Part shown: in pieces, positions 7,765 to 14,080 of the stretch
How positions within the stretch are numbered: position 1 is the first letter of the stretch
How the letters are laid out: each line of letters opens with the position of its first letter
Origin: JAGOVB01 sp964481175
GTDB taxonomy: Bacteria; Patescibacteriota; Minisyncoccia; Phycocordibacterales; PALSA-1337
Reading direction: 5' to 3'
Length of the DNA stretch: 24,829 bases
Assembly: GCA_964481175.1 (NCBI GenBank)
Contig: CAYZSZ010000012.1
Coordinates: 1-24,829, forward strand
Made by a program: the position numbers and the translations under genes
The notes under the pieces: model-generated
Databases searched by the model: none
What the model was told of the DNA's origin: nothing
Seen by the model: only the letters and a program-made list of their open reading frames with translations

Positions 7765-8322
7765 ATGAACAACATCGAGATCGAGTGCCGTTTTCTAGAA
7801 ATAGATAAAGAAGCGATTATAAAAAAGCTACACGAAATCGGTGCTGTCGATGAGGGCGAGGTGATGCTAGAAGAAGCTATCATATATAATCCAGATGACT
7901 CATGGAGAAAAGATAATCGTTTTGTACGAGTCAGAAAGTCAGGTGACACAATATCACTTTCATATAAAGAGCATCGAACGCATACGATCGATGGAACCTT
8001 TGAAATTGAGCTGCATGTCGATGACTACGACAAAGCAGTTCAGTTTCTTGAAGCGACCGGACTAAAGACTTACCGACGACAGCAGAAAAAGCGACATACA
8101 TTTACGCTAGACGGAGTGACATTTGATATCGATACTTGGCCTCGTATCCCAGCGTATATAGAAATAGAAGGTGACTCCGAAGAGAAAGTTAAAAAAGCAG
8201 CAATAGCCATCGGTCTCGACTATTCAAAAGCAGTTTTTGAAAATGCGAGTGTGGTCATCGAGGAAGTCTACAAAATTCCAGTAAAATCAATGAAGTGGTT
8301 TACCTTTGATCGTTTTGAATAG
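7765..8322 (+). CDS. CYTH-domain protein, copy 2
   Basis: 185 residues from the ATG at 7765. An upstream in-frame TTG at 7747 is rejected because it lies in the terminator and ahead of the -10 box. NIEIECRFLEIDKEAIIKKL carries the ExEx signature followed by Arg. FVRVRKSGDTISLSYKEHR gives the basic strands and FDIDTWPRIPAYIEIEGDS the distal acidic ones. It shares with the first CYTH protein the FDIDT-W/Y-P...YxEIEG block and an aromatic tail (MKWFTFDRFE), so the two are probably paralogues. Function is as uncertain as for copy 1: a triphosphate-binding tunnel enzyme. Confidence 0.87.
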   Translation: MNNIEIECRFLEIDKEAIIKKLHEIGAVDEGEVMLEEAIIYNPDDSWRKDNRFVRVRKSGDTISLSYKEHRTHTIDGTFEIELHVDDYDKAVQFLEATGLKTYRRQQKKRHTFTLDGVTFDIDTWPRIPAYIEIEGDSEEKVKKAAIAIGLDYSKAVFENASVVIEEVYKIPVKSMKWFTFDRFE

Positions 8323-8324
8323 TG

Positions 8325-8330
8325 TATAAT
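8325..8330 (+). promoter_or_regulatory. -10 box TATAAT, leaderless start of 39-residue gene
   Basis: TATAAT followed by TGAAAT and the ATG at 8337, again exactly six bases. It lies 3 bases after the CYTH stop codon. Confidence 0.7.
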
Positions 8331-8336
8331 TGAAAT

Positions 8337-8456
8337 ATGAAAATTCAACAACTACTTACACTCATCGTATTGCTCGCCGTCATCGGTGCAGTCATATACA
8401 TTGGAAAAAATAAACCTGAACCTGTACCCGAAGCAACTGTCTATTCAGTTGAATAA
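8337..8456 (+). CDS. Small single-helix membrane peptide (39 aa)
   Basis: A short frame encodes MKIQQLL, then a hydrophobic helix (about residues 6-22, LLTLIVLLAVIGAVIYI), then GKNKPEPVPEATVYSVE. The layout fits a small membrane protein with an N-terminal anchor and a short exposed Pro/Glu-rich tail. Support for its being real comes from the perfect TATAAT six bases upstream, codon choice like its neighbours and the fit between CYTH2 and def. The promoter of def overlaps its last codons. No function can be named. Confidence 0.62.
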   Translation: MKIQQLLTLIVLLAVIGAVIYIGKNKPEPVPEATVYSVE

Positions 8457-8477
8457 AAGCTAAAAGGGGAGTATATT
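8449..8477 (+). promoter_or_regulatory. Promoter of def, leaderless
   Basis: TTGAAT (8449-8454), 17 bases, TATATT (8472-8477), then CAGAAT and the ATG at 8484. This is one of the few leaderless starts here with a good -35. Confidence 0.72.
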
Positions 8478-8483
8478 CAGAAT

Positions 8484-9032
8484 ATGAAATCTGGAAAGGT
8501 ACTCCAAGTGGCTCAGCTTGGCCATAAAGTAATACGGCAAAAGGCTAAGCCCGTTAAAAATATAAAAGATCAAAAGATCCAAGATCTGATCGACAATCTC
8601 ATTGCTACCTGCAGGGATTTTGACGGTCTCGGTATTGCAGCTCCGCAAGTCTATGAATCGTTGCGACTATTCATTATTTGGTCTCGGCCCAGCGCCCGCT
8701 ATCCTAAGGCTCCAAAATTTGGTCCTGAGGTCGTGATCAATCCTAAAATCATTTCGCAGTCAAAAGAAACAAAGAAAGATTGGGAAGGTTGTCTCAGTAT
8801 CCCTGGTGTGAGAGCTCCTATCGAGCGCTCAACAAAGATAGAAGTCGAGTATTTTGATCGAAAGGGAAAAATAAAAAGAAAAAAGTTTTCAGATTTTACC
8901 GCGAGAGTGTTTTTGCATGAGTTCGACCATATCAACGGTATCGTTTTTCTCGATCGAGCTTTGTCTCTCGACATAGTCACAGAAAAAGAGTATCAAAAGA
9001 TGATTAAAAAAGGATATACCCACAAGAGATAA
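8484..9032 (+). CDS. def: Peptide deformylase
   Basis: 182 residues with all three deformylase motifs: GLGIAAPQ, EGCLSIPG (Cys metal ligand) and HEFDHINGIVF (the HExxH-type helix with two His ligands and the catalytic Glu). It removes the formyl group from the initiator methionine of nascent proteins in the cytoplasm. Length is normal and there is no fusion. Motif 2 follows a basic insertion (SQSKETKKDW). The ATG at 8484 is set by the -10 box six bases before it. Confidence 0.95.
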   Translation: MKSGKVLQVAQLGHKVIRQKAKPVKNIKDQKIQDLIDNLIATCRDFDGLGIAAPQVYESLRLFIIWSRPSARYPKAPKFGPEVVINPKIISQSKETKKDWEGCLSIPGVRAPIERSTKIEVEYFDRKGKIKRKKFSDFTARVFLHEFDHINGIVFLDRALSLDIVTEKEYQKMIKKGYTHKR

Positions 9033-9052
9033 GGGGAATCAAATAGGTGTGG

Positions 9053-9058
9053 TATAAT
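9053..9058 (+). promoter_or_regulatory. -10 box TATAAT of the lysyl-oxidase fusion operon
   Basis: TATAAT lies 14 bases before the ATG at 9073, giving a predicted 5' UTR of about 7-8 bases without Shine-Dalgarno. No -35 box is clear. Confidence 0.6.
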
Positions 9059-9072
9059 TTCACAAAACTCCC

Positions 9073-10458
9073 ATGCAAAAACGGATTATACTCATCTCGC
9101 TCTTTATACTCATCGTGGCCGGTGTGTCTGGCTTTGTTTGGTACGAGAAAAAGCATCCGCTTGCAGATAAAAACGTAATATTTCGAGTCGAAGAGGGCGA
9201 CAGTTTGGCACGTATATCTCAGAACTTGGTTTCAGAAGGAGTGATCAAATATCGCCTTCCTTTTTATATTGCTCATTTCATATACGGCAAAGGGGCGACA
9301 CAGCTCGGTGCGTATGAGCTACGGTCGACAATGAGTGCTCGTGATATCGTCGAAAAACTGAATGCTACTCCGTATGCAGTGTATGTCACGCTTGACCCGG
9401 GCATGACCAAAAAAGAAATAGGTGAAAGAATCGGCCAAGCACTCAACTGGGGCTTGCTCGATCGAGAGTATTTCAGTCATACCTATGCTGGCATGCAGTG
9501 GCAACACTACCAAGAGTACGTTCAAAATATTTTCCCGTCGACATACAAGTGGAATACGATAAAGACTCAAACATTCCTTTCGCTCTCAGCACTGTACAAT
9601 GATGAGGACCGAGATTTCTTTAAAAACATGTATGTACCAGGTACATACGAAGTTAGACTCAACTCTACTCGAGCACAAGTGGCAGGTTTTTTGATCGATC
9701 AATTTGCTGCTCAGTACCCAGATCCAAACGATGCACTCTCTGAGTTTATGGATAAAACTGCGATGGAAACAGTAGCAAAACTCATCGACAAAGAAATGGT
9801 TTTGATGCCAGACATCGTGGCGATGCCGCCGCTCGACGTGACTTTGAAAAAAGAAGGTAATATAACAAATCTTTTGTTTACTACTTCGTACTGGAACAAA
9901 GGACGTGGACCGCTCGAGCTCGTCGCTGACCCAAAGACAAAAGGTCTAAAAACAGATATCACACGAAATGTATATCAGCGTATATATAGTTTGGATGGTG
10001 ACTATACAGAGCGTCTCTCTGGTCGTTTCCTCTGGCATCAGCCACATCTCCATTATCACTTTGAGGATTTTGCAGTGTATACCTTTGAGCCGGTAGAAGT
10101 CGATGGGCCAGCAATAAAAGAAAAGCAGCAGTTCAAATCTACATTCTGTGTTCGAGATAGTGAGCCGATCGACCTTTCACATCCGGGTGCAAATCGTGAT
10201 GCGTCATACAAGGTCTGCGGAAAAGAACGACAAGGGATATCGCCAGGGTGGGCTGATAGCTATTACTATACATATGTCGATCAAAAGTTTAACGTTTCAA
10301 ATCTTCCTGCTGGAAAATACAGTCTAAAGATATTGATCAATCCAAAAGATCGTTTTGATGAAGTGACAAAAGACAACAATGTTGGTGAAGCTATCATATA
10401 TCTCGATGTTAAAAACAATATTGTGAAAGTGCTGGAGGAAAAGCAATATGGTCTATAA
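9073..10458 (+). CDS. MltG/YceG-like N-terminus fused to a copper lysyl oxidase domain
   Basis: 461 residues. An N-terminal helix (about 4-23) anchors the protein. Residues 30-110 resemble the LysM-like domain of MltG (IFRVEEGDSLARISQNLVSEGVI; LDPGMTKKEIGERI). Residues 150-245 resemble the MltG core (YVPGTYEV; AKLIDKE), but the usual catalytic Glu of the IVEKE block aligns with D239. From about 250 the rest is a lysyl oxidase domain: W321-H322...H325-L-H327-Y-H329 copper site, K355 in FKSTFC and Y397 in ADSY, which match the lysine-tyrosylquinone partners (human K320 and Y355), plus QGISPGWAD and INP...NN. Predicted: extracytoplasmic amine oxidation or cross-linking at the cell wall. The fusion is the inference; the domain motifs are seen directly. 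Confidence 0.85.
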   Translation: MQKRIILISLFILIVAGVSGFVWYEKKHPLADKNVIFRVEEGDSLARISQNLVSEGVIKYRLPFYIAHFIYGKGATQLGAYELRSTMSARDIVEKLNATPYAVYVTLDPGMTKKEIGERIGQALNWGLLDREYFSHTYAGMQWQHYQEYVQNIFPSTYKWNTIKTQTFLSLSALYNDEDRDFFKNMYVPGTYEVRLNSTRAQVAGFLIDQFAAQYPDPNDALSEFMDKTAMETVAKLIDKEMVLMPDIVAMPPLDVTLKKEGNITNLLFTTSYWNKGRGPLELVADPKTKGLKTDITRNVYQRIYSLDGDYTERLSGRFLWHQPHLHYHFEDFAVYTFEPVEVDGPAIKEKQQFKSTFCVRDSEPIDLSHPGANRDASYKVCGKERQGISPGWADSYYYTYVDQKFNVSNLPAGKYSLKILINPKDRFDEVTKDNNVGEAIIYLDVKNNIVKVLEEKQYGL

Positions 10459-11554
10459 AATCTTATTTGGAATAGTAGTGATCGGCGCTTTGGTTTTTTA
10501 CTTTTATCCTGAACCAAAAAAAGTCGAGCAAGTGATCGAAGAGCCAGTTGTGGCGACTTCGACTGCACCGATTCCTGATCTTACTGTGCTTGAAACCAAT
10601 TTAAATATTCCTTGGGATATTGCAATTATTGGTGAAAACAATTTCTTGATCACTGAACGAGTGGGCAATCTTTTACATATCAAAAATGGTGAAAAGAAAG
10701 TGATTAAGCTACCTCATCCAGTACCAAAAGGTGAGGGAGGTCTGCTCGGTCTCACGCTCCATCCGCATTTTGAACATAACAATATTCTCTATCTATACAT
10801 GACTACAAGTGAGAGTAAAGCTGGAACGATGAATGCCGTCTACCGCTACGAGCTGGTAAATGATGAGCTCATAAACGAAGTCACGATTATAAAAAATATT
10901 CCCGGAGCCCTGTATCATGATGGCGGGCGGATGGAGTTTGATGTTGATGGGTTTTTGTATATCACAACAGGAGATGCGACTCGCTCAGAGATCGCTCAAA
11001 ACTTGAAATCATTGGGAGGAAAAATATTGCGGTTACATGATGATGGTGCGATACCTGCGGATAATCCATTTGACACTGCTGTCTGGAGTTATGGCCACCG
11101 AAATCCACAAGGACTAGCGTGGGACTCAGAGGGCAATCTCTGGGAGACTGAGCATGGACGTTCGGGAATTGTGACTGGCTATGATGAGATAAATAAAATC
11201 GAAAAAGGAAAAAATTATGGTTGGCCCGTGATCGAGGGACCTGCTACTAAAAATGGAATGTTGGCACCAGTTCTCGACTCAGGTCCAAAATATGCTTGGG
11301 CACCTGCAAGTCTACTTTACTACCGTGGGTCATTGTTTTTTGGAGGACTAAAGGGTGAGGCGTTGTATGAGTATGTTATCGATACAAAAGAGCTAAAAGA
11401 GCATTTCAAGAACAAATTTGGTAGAATTAGAACTATTCGAAAAGGCCCAGATGGTATGTTCTATTTGCTCACGAGCAATAGAGATGGCCGAGGTAAGCCT
11501 ATAGCTGAAGACGATCGCTTAGTACGGATAAACCCAGACCAATTTACTAAATAA
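10448..11554 (+). CDS. PQQ-dependent sugar dehydrogenase (soluble GDH/sorbosone type), membrane-anchored
   Basis: 368 residues: an N-terminal helix (about 3-20), an acidic linker, then a six-bladed quinoprotein propeller. Diagnostic strings are IPWDIAII, ITERVGNLLHI, GGLLGLTLHPHF, YHDGGRMEF (H157, equivalent to the catalytic His of soluble glucose dehydrogenase), GHRNPQGLAWD and ETEHG. The family oxidises aldoses using PQQ and Ca2+ outside the membrane; no PQQ synthesis gene is in the window, so the cofactor would come from elsewhere. The start overlaps the oxidase fusion by 11 bases and has a Shine-Dalgarno (GGAGG at 10434-10438), so it is translationally linked to that gene. Confidence 0.88.
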   Translation: MVYKILFGIVVIGALVFYFYPEPKKVEQVIEEPVVATSTAPIPDLTVLETNLNIPWDIAIIGENNFLITERVGNLLHIKNGEKKVIKLPHPVPKGEGGLLGLTLHPHFEHNNILYLYMTTSESKAGTMNAVYRYELVNDELINEVTIIKNIPGALYHDGGRMEFDVDGFLYITTGDATRSEIAQNLKSLGGKILRLHDDGAIPADNPFDTAVWSYGHRNPQGLAWDSEGNLWETEHGRSGIVTGYDEINKIEKGKNYGWPVIEGPATKNGMLAPVLDSGPKYAWAPASLLYYRGSLFFGGLKGEALYEYVIDTKELKEHFKNKFGRIRTIRKGPDGMFYLLTSNRDGRGKPIAEDDRLVRINPDQFTK

Positions 11555-11555
11555 C

Positions 11556-12137
11556 ATGATCGCACTAATCAAAGGAATTATTTTGGGTTTTGCTGTTGCG
11601 GCTCCGGTCGGTCCAGTAAATCTTTTGTGCATGCGAAGAACGCTTGTTTTTGGTAAAAAAGCGGGACTTGTTTCGGGACTCGGCTCTGCTCTCGCTGACA
11701 CTTTCTTTGCAATTGTCGCAGCATTTGGTTTTACTGCTATATCACATTTTCTTGCACATTATAAAACACATATCCATGTTTTTGGTGGGGTAATTCTTTT
11801 TATTATCGCTTGGAGAATATATAAAAGTATTCCAGTAGAGAGTCAGATAAAAGATGCTTCAAAGCTAGTCCTATGGAAACACTTTATTAGCTCTTTTCTT
11901 TTGACTCTGACAAACCCAGCGACCGTTTTTTCTTTTATTGCCTTGTTTGCTGGGGCAGGGGTGCGCTATCACTCAACATTTGTTGTAATCGGTATCTTTA
12001 TCGGGTCTATGGCGTGGTGGATAATTTTGACATACGGTATTGCAAAGCTCAGGATTTCAAACGATAAATTTGTAATTGTAAACAAGGTCGCTGCTATCTT
12101 GATCGCTGTGCTGGGTATTATCTCGTTTCTAATGTAG
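11556..12137 (+). CDS. LysE/RhtB-family amino-acid exporter
   Basis: 193 residues with about six membrane helices. The N-terminal GFAVAAPVGPVNLLCMRRTL is the LysE-family signature, and FLLTLTNPATVFSFIALFAG gives the second conserved NP block. These permeases export amino acids or related metabolites. The ATG is 2 bases after the sugar dehydrogenase stop, so it is in the same transcript. A functional link to the lysyl oxidase two genes upstream is possible but is only suggested by position. Confidence 0.88.
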   Translation: MIALIKGIILGFAVAAPVGPVNLLCMRRTLVFGKKAGLVSGLGSALADTFFAIVAAFGFTAISHFLAHYKTHIHVFGGVILFIIAWRIYKSIPVESQIKDASKLVLWKHFISSFLLTLTNPATVFSFIALFAGAGVRYHSTFVVIGIFIGSMAWWIILTYGIAKLRISNDKFVIVNKVAAILIAVLGIISFLM

Positions 12138-12140
12138 AAT
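12135..12140 (+). promoter_or_regulatory. -10 box TAGAAT, leaderless start of VTT gene
   Basis: TAGAAT overlaps the LysE stop codon and is followed by ACCTTT and the ATG at 12147, exactly six bases. No -35 or Shine-Dalgarno is seen. Confidence 0.6.
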
Positions 12141-12146
12141 ACCTTT

Positions 12147-12791
12147 ATGCAAGAAAACGAACAGTTTAGTGTCTGGGGTCTCATGGGTACGTTTGCTATT
12201 CTTTTTGCTCTAGCTTTTTTTATCGACCTTTCTGCGGTAAAAGACTGGGTTATGGCCGCTGGTGTCTGGGCTCCTTTACTTTTTATTCTTTTAAAGATAC
12301 TGACGATAGTGATTCCACCACTAAGCGGCGGGCCGCTGTATCTCTTGGTCGGACTGTTTTTCGGTTTTTGGCCGGGGATTCTCTATGTAGCAATTGCTGA
12401 TTTTATCGGTTTCAGTACGGCCTTTTCGATCAGCAGATTTCTCGGTCAAAAAGTAGTGATGCGCATCATCAGTCAAAAGGAGGGTGGCACTCTCCATCGC
12501 ATCGTCAACCATGTGAGTACTCCAAAAGGATTTTTTCATGCCTATCTGACTCTGTTCTCAATGCCAGAACTTTTGGCGTACGGTGCTGGACTTACAAAAA
12601 TACAGTACAAGTCTTTTATTAGTATTTTGTCACCGCTTTCATTTGTGCTCTCAAGCGTTATCGTACTTTTTGGCTCAGTTCTCGATATATCAAAAAATGC
12701 TGGATTCATCACCTTTATTTTCCCAGCACTTGGTATGGTTGTCTTTATGACTGGCGGCTGGTTGTTTATGAAAGCTGTCAACAAAAAGTAG
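12147..12791 (+). CDS. TVP38/TMEM64-family (VTT/DedA-like) membrane protein
   Basis: 214 residues with several membrane helices. The VTT core is visible as PLSGGPLYLLVGLFFGFWPGILYVAIADFIG followed by FSISRFLGQKVV, with re-entrant GG/GxxxG-type segments. Relatives act in membrane lipid or undecaprenyl-phosphate traffic; the role here is not defined. It lies 9 bases behind the LysE gene and can be read from the operon or from its own leaderless promoter. A cassette-type promoter begins on the base after its stop. Confidence 0.85.
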   Translation: MQENEQFSVWGLMGTFAILFALAFFIDLSAVKDWVMAAGVWAPLLFILLKILTIVIPPLSGGPLYLLVGLFFGFWPGILYVAIADFIGFSTAFSISRFLGQKVVMRIISQKEGGTLHRIVNHVSTPKGFFHAYLTLFSMPELLAYGAGLTKIQYKSFISILSPLSFVLSSVIVLFGSVLDISKNAGFITFIFPALGMVVFMTGGWLFMKAVNKK

Positions 12792-12819
12792 TTGCAAGGT
12801 TTTAAGTTTTTGCTATAAT
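12792..12819 (+). promoter_or_regulatory. Strong promoter of a candidate small RNA
   Basis: TTGCAA (12792-12797), a 16-base spacer, and TGC-TATAAT (extended -10, box at 12814-12819). It starts on the base after the VTT stop codon. No convincing gene begins downstream before a hairpin terminator. Confidence 0.75.
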
Positions 12820-12825
12820 CTTGTC

Positions 12826-12948
12826 AGAGATTTCCGATGTGCGGTACTTGTAGCCTTGGTAGTTACCCAGAACGGACGAGGATAAAACAGGAGAGAAACA
12901 AGTACACGCGGCCGCATCCCCCCGGGGGATGCGGCCAAACTCTTTTTA
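12826..12948 (+). ncRNA. Candidate small RNA or empty gene unit (about 120 nt)
   Basis: The stretch from the predicted start near 12826 to a strong terminator is a complete transcription unit without a credible gene. It contains a purine-rich ACAGGAGAGAAACA near 12890-12902 that looks like a Shine-Dalgarno but has no start codon behind it. A 39-codon frame from ATG 12837 runs through the terminator hairpin and is not believed. The unit lies directly before units C and D and uses the same TTGCAA -35 box. It may be a small RNA, or a cassette whose gene has been lost. No known RNA family is recognised. Confidence 0.5.
12910..12945 (+). terminator. Very strong hairpin terminator
   Basis: GGCCGCATCCCCC (12910-12922) and GGGGGATGCGGCC (12924-12936) are perfect complements, thirteen base pairs before loop opening, followed after five bases by a T run (12941-12945). 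Confidence 0.8.
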
Positions 12949-12955
12949 TATAGAT

Positions 12956-12984
12956 TTGCAAAGGCAGCTGAATAGGTGTAATTT
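12956..12984 (+). promoter_or_regulatory. Promoter of unit C
   Basis: TTGCAA (12956-12961), 17 bases, TAATTT (12979-12984). Spacing and flanks match the promoter of unit D. Predicted transcription starts at the first base of the conserved 14-mer at 12991. Confidence 0.7.
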
Positions 12985-13004
12985 ATCTCTAGGCCTTAGC
13001 AACA
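12956..13004 (+). repeat. Conserved promoter-leader element, copy 1
   Basis: ATTTGCAAA, then TAGGTGTAA, TTTATC and the exact 14-mer AGGCCTTAGCAACA (12991-13004). The same parts in the same order stand before unit D (13547-13595). The 14-mer coincides with the predicted 5' end of both transcripts. Confidence 0.75.
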
Positions 13005-13027
13005 AAAACCCCCAAAGCATTTGTTTG

Positions 13028-13492
13028 ATGCACAAGAAATCCCGCCCCGCTCGTCATCTCCACATCCACGGCAAACCCCGTACTCGTCACTGGATTGCTG
13101 AAGCGGTCGTCCTTTATCAGGATCGAGACTGCATCTTTTTCGAAGAAGAGACCCCTGATTGTTGTGAAATCGAAATTGGAGGAATGAATCCTCAAACTGT
13201 TAAGAAAAAGAGGTTCCGGATGGGACGACGCCCCCCGACTCTTTGCTGCTATGATTCCAAGAGAAAAAGACCTGATGTCTATTTCTTGCGGCCGCGGCGG
13301 TTCTACCACAGTTGGGATCCTGATTGGCTCAAATCAGGTGCGCGTGTCACAATCCTGGTGAGCAATGTCCGCAATCGCGACCACACCCTCCAGGCTCGTG
13401 CATGGACAAACCGCGACGAGTGGAACAGGCGTTACCCAGAAGTCACCAGATCAAAAGTACTCAAGGTCGAAGAACTACTGGCAGCTGGGTAA
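13028..13492 (+). CDS. Uncharacterised basic protein (unit C), related to unit D protein
   Basis: 154 residues from ATG 13028. The upstream in-frame ATG at 12929 is rejected because it lies inside a terminator stem and before the promoter. The protein is rich in Arg, His and Trp (SRPARHLHIHGKPRTRHW; KKKRFRMGRRPP), with no helix or signal. Near the C-terminus WLKSGARVTILVSNV...ARAWTNRDEWNRRY resembles the corresponding part of the unit D protein, so the two are likely distant paralogues. No family is recognised; nucleic-acid binding would fit the charge but is a guess. There is no Shine-Dalgarno in the roughly 37-base leader. G/C-rich codons contrast with neighbours. Confidence 0.6.
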   Translation: MHKKSRPARHLHIHGKPRTRHWIAEAVVLYQDRDCIFFEEETPDCCEIEIGGMNPQTVKKKRFRMGRRPPTLCCYDSKRKRPDVYFLRPRRFYHSWDPDWLKSGARVTILVSNVRNRDHTLQARAWTNRDEWNRRYPEVTRSKVLKVEELLAAG

Positions 13493-13511
13493 ACCAATAC
13501 CCACTGTACCG

Positions 13512-13541
13512 ACGCCCTCCCTGTGGAGGGCGTTCCTGTTT
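13512..13541 (+). terminator. Hairpin terminator of unit C
   Basis: ACGCCCTCC (13512-13520) pairs with GGAGGGCGT (13525-13533) over CTGT, followed by a T-rich tail (TTCCTGTTTT). Confidence 0.8.
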
Positions 13542-13546
13542 TACAT

Positions 13547-13575
13547 TTGCAAAAAGTGACCATAGGGTGTAACTT
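13547..13575 (+). promoter_or_regulatory. Promoter of unit D
   Basis: TTGCAA (13547-13552), 17 bases, TAACTT (13570-13575). It starts six bases after the unit C terminator. Confidence 0.7.
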
Positions 13576-13595
13576 TTTATCAGGCCTTAGCAACA
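13547..13595 (+). repeat. Conserved promoter-leader element, copy 2
   Basis: Second copy of the element before unit C, with AGGCCTTAGCAACA exact at 13582-13595. Between the shared blocks the spacer has diverged, so conservation is confined to the promoter boxes and the start of the transcript. Confidence 0.75.
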
Positions 13596-13616
13596 TCAAC
13601 CAAACCTCGTGCCATC

Positions 13617-14015
13617 ATGGAACACAGTAGAAGGTTTCATTTGTCGTTTCAGCCGACGCGTCGCTCGACTGATCCTTATGTACTCGTCTCGGCCGTGGTC
13701 AAGGACATTGGAAAGAAGGAACGAGGGCGTATCCTTCTCATAGAGATGAGGGACGATGCCGAATTTGTCCGCTGGTTCCGCCTGAGGGGTGATAAATACC
13801 CGCGTAAGCTCAAGCTTAGCCGAAACTTTGGAAATGTCATTTTTACCCGCAAAGAGCAGTCCAAAAAGACTGAGTGGCGGGTGGGGATGGTCGTCCTACT
13901 CCTGGCCTGTCCTACTCCTGAAGTTGACGGTTACTACTTTGCTTCAGCACACACCTCTTATGGCGAGTATCAGAAGTGGCTCGGCCTTGTGAAGAGGCCC
14001 AAGATTCCACGCTGA
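13617..14015 (+). CDS. Uncharacterised protein (unit D), related to unit C protein
   Basis: 132 residues, basic, without signal or membrane helix. Visible parts: RRFHLSFQPTRRSTDPYVLVSAVVKDIG at the N-terminus, a central KYPRKLKLSRNFGNVIFTRKEQ, and WRVGMVVLLLACPTPEVDG...YQKWLGLV, which parallels W-x2-G-x-x-V-x-I/L-L in unit C. No family is recognised. The predicted leader is about 35 bases and has no Shine-Dalgarno. The gene has its own promoter and terminator and sits directly before the aspS leader. Confidence 0.6.
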   Translation: MEHSRRFHLSFQPTRRSTDPYVLVSAVVKDIGKKERGRILLIEMRDDAEFVRWFRLRGDKYPRKLKLSRNFGNVIFTRKEQSKKTEWRVGMVVLLLACPTPEVDGYYFASAHTSYGEYQKWLGLVKRPKIPR

Positions 14016-14032
14016 TCAGCTCGTCTTACGCA

Positions 14033-14064
14033 CCCCGCCAGTCGCTGGCGGGGTTTGTCTTTTT
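14033..14064 (+). terminator. Hairpin terminator of unit D
   Basis: CCCCGCCA (14033-14040) pairs with TGGCGGGG (14046-14053) over a five-base loop, followed by TTTGTCTTTTT. Confidence 0.9.
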
Positions 14065-14068
14065 AGGG

Positions 14069-14074
14069 TATAGT
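14069..14074 (+). promoter_or_regulatory. -10 box TATAGT of the aspS T-box leader
   Basis: TATAGT lies just after the unit D terminator; no good -35 is seen. Transcription would start near 14081, giving a leader of about 154 bases before the aspS ATG. Confidence 0.6.
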
Positions 14075-14080
14075 GTTTGT

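Noticed and set aside
12908..12936. GCGGCCGC and CCCGGG strings that look like cloning sites or vector sequence
   Set aside because: They are parts of a perfect thirteen-base-pair terminator stem followed by a T run, set in normal intergenic sequence with a promoter on each side.
12837..12953. 39-codon frame from ATG 12837 inside the candidate small RNA
   Set aside because: It reads through the whole terminator hairpin and ends after its T run, lacks a ribosome site at a good distance, and its sequence is what a G/C hairpin gives by chance.
12929..13027. N-terminal extension of the unit C protein from ATG 12929
   Set aside because: The ATG is inside the terminator stem of the upstream RNA and before the unit C promoter, so it would not be on the transcript.
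13324..13572. Plus-strand frames overlapping the end of unit C
   Set aside because: They run through the unit C terminator and the unit D promoter and have no start signal.
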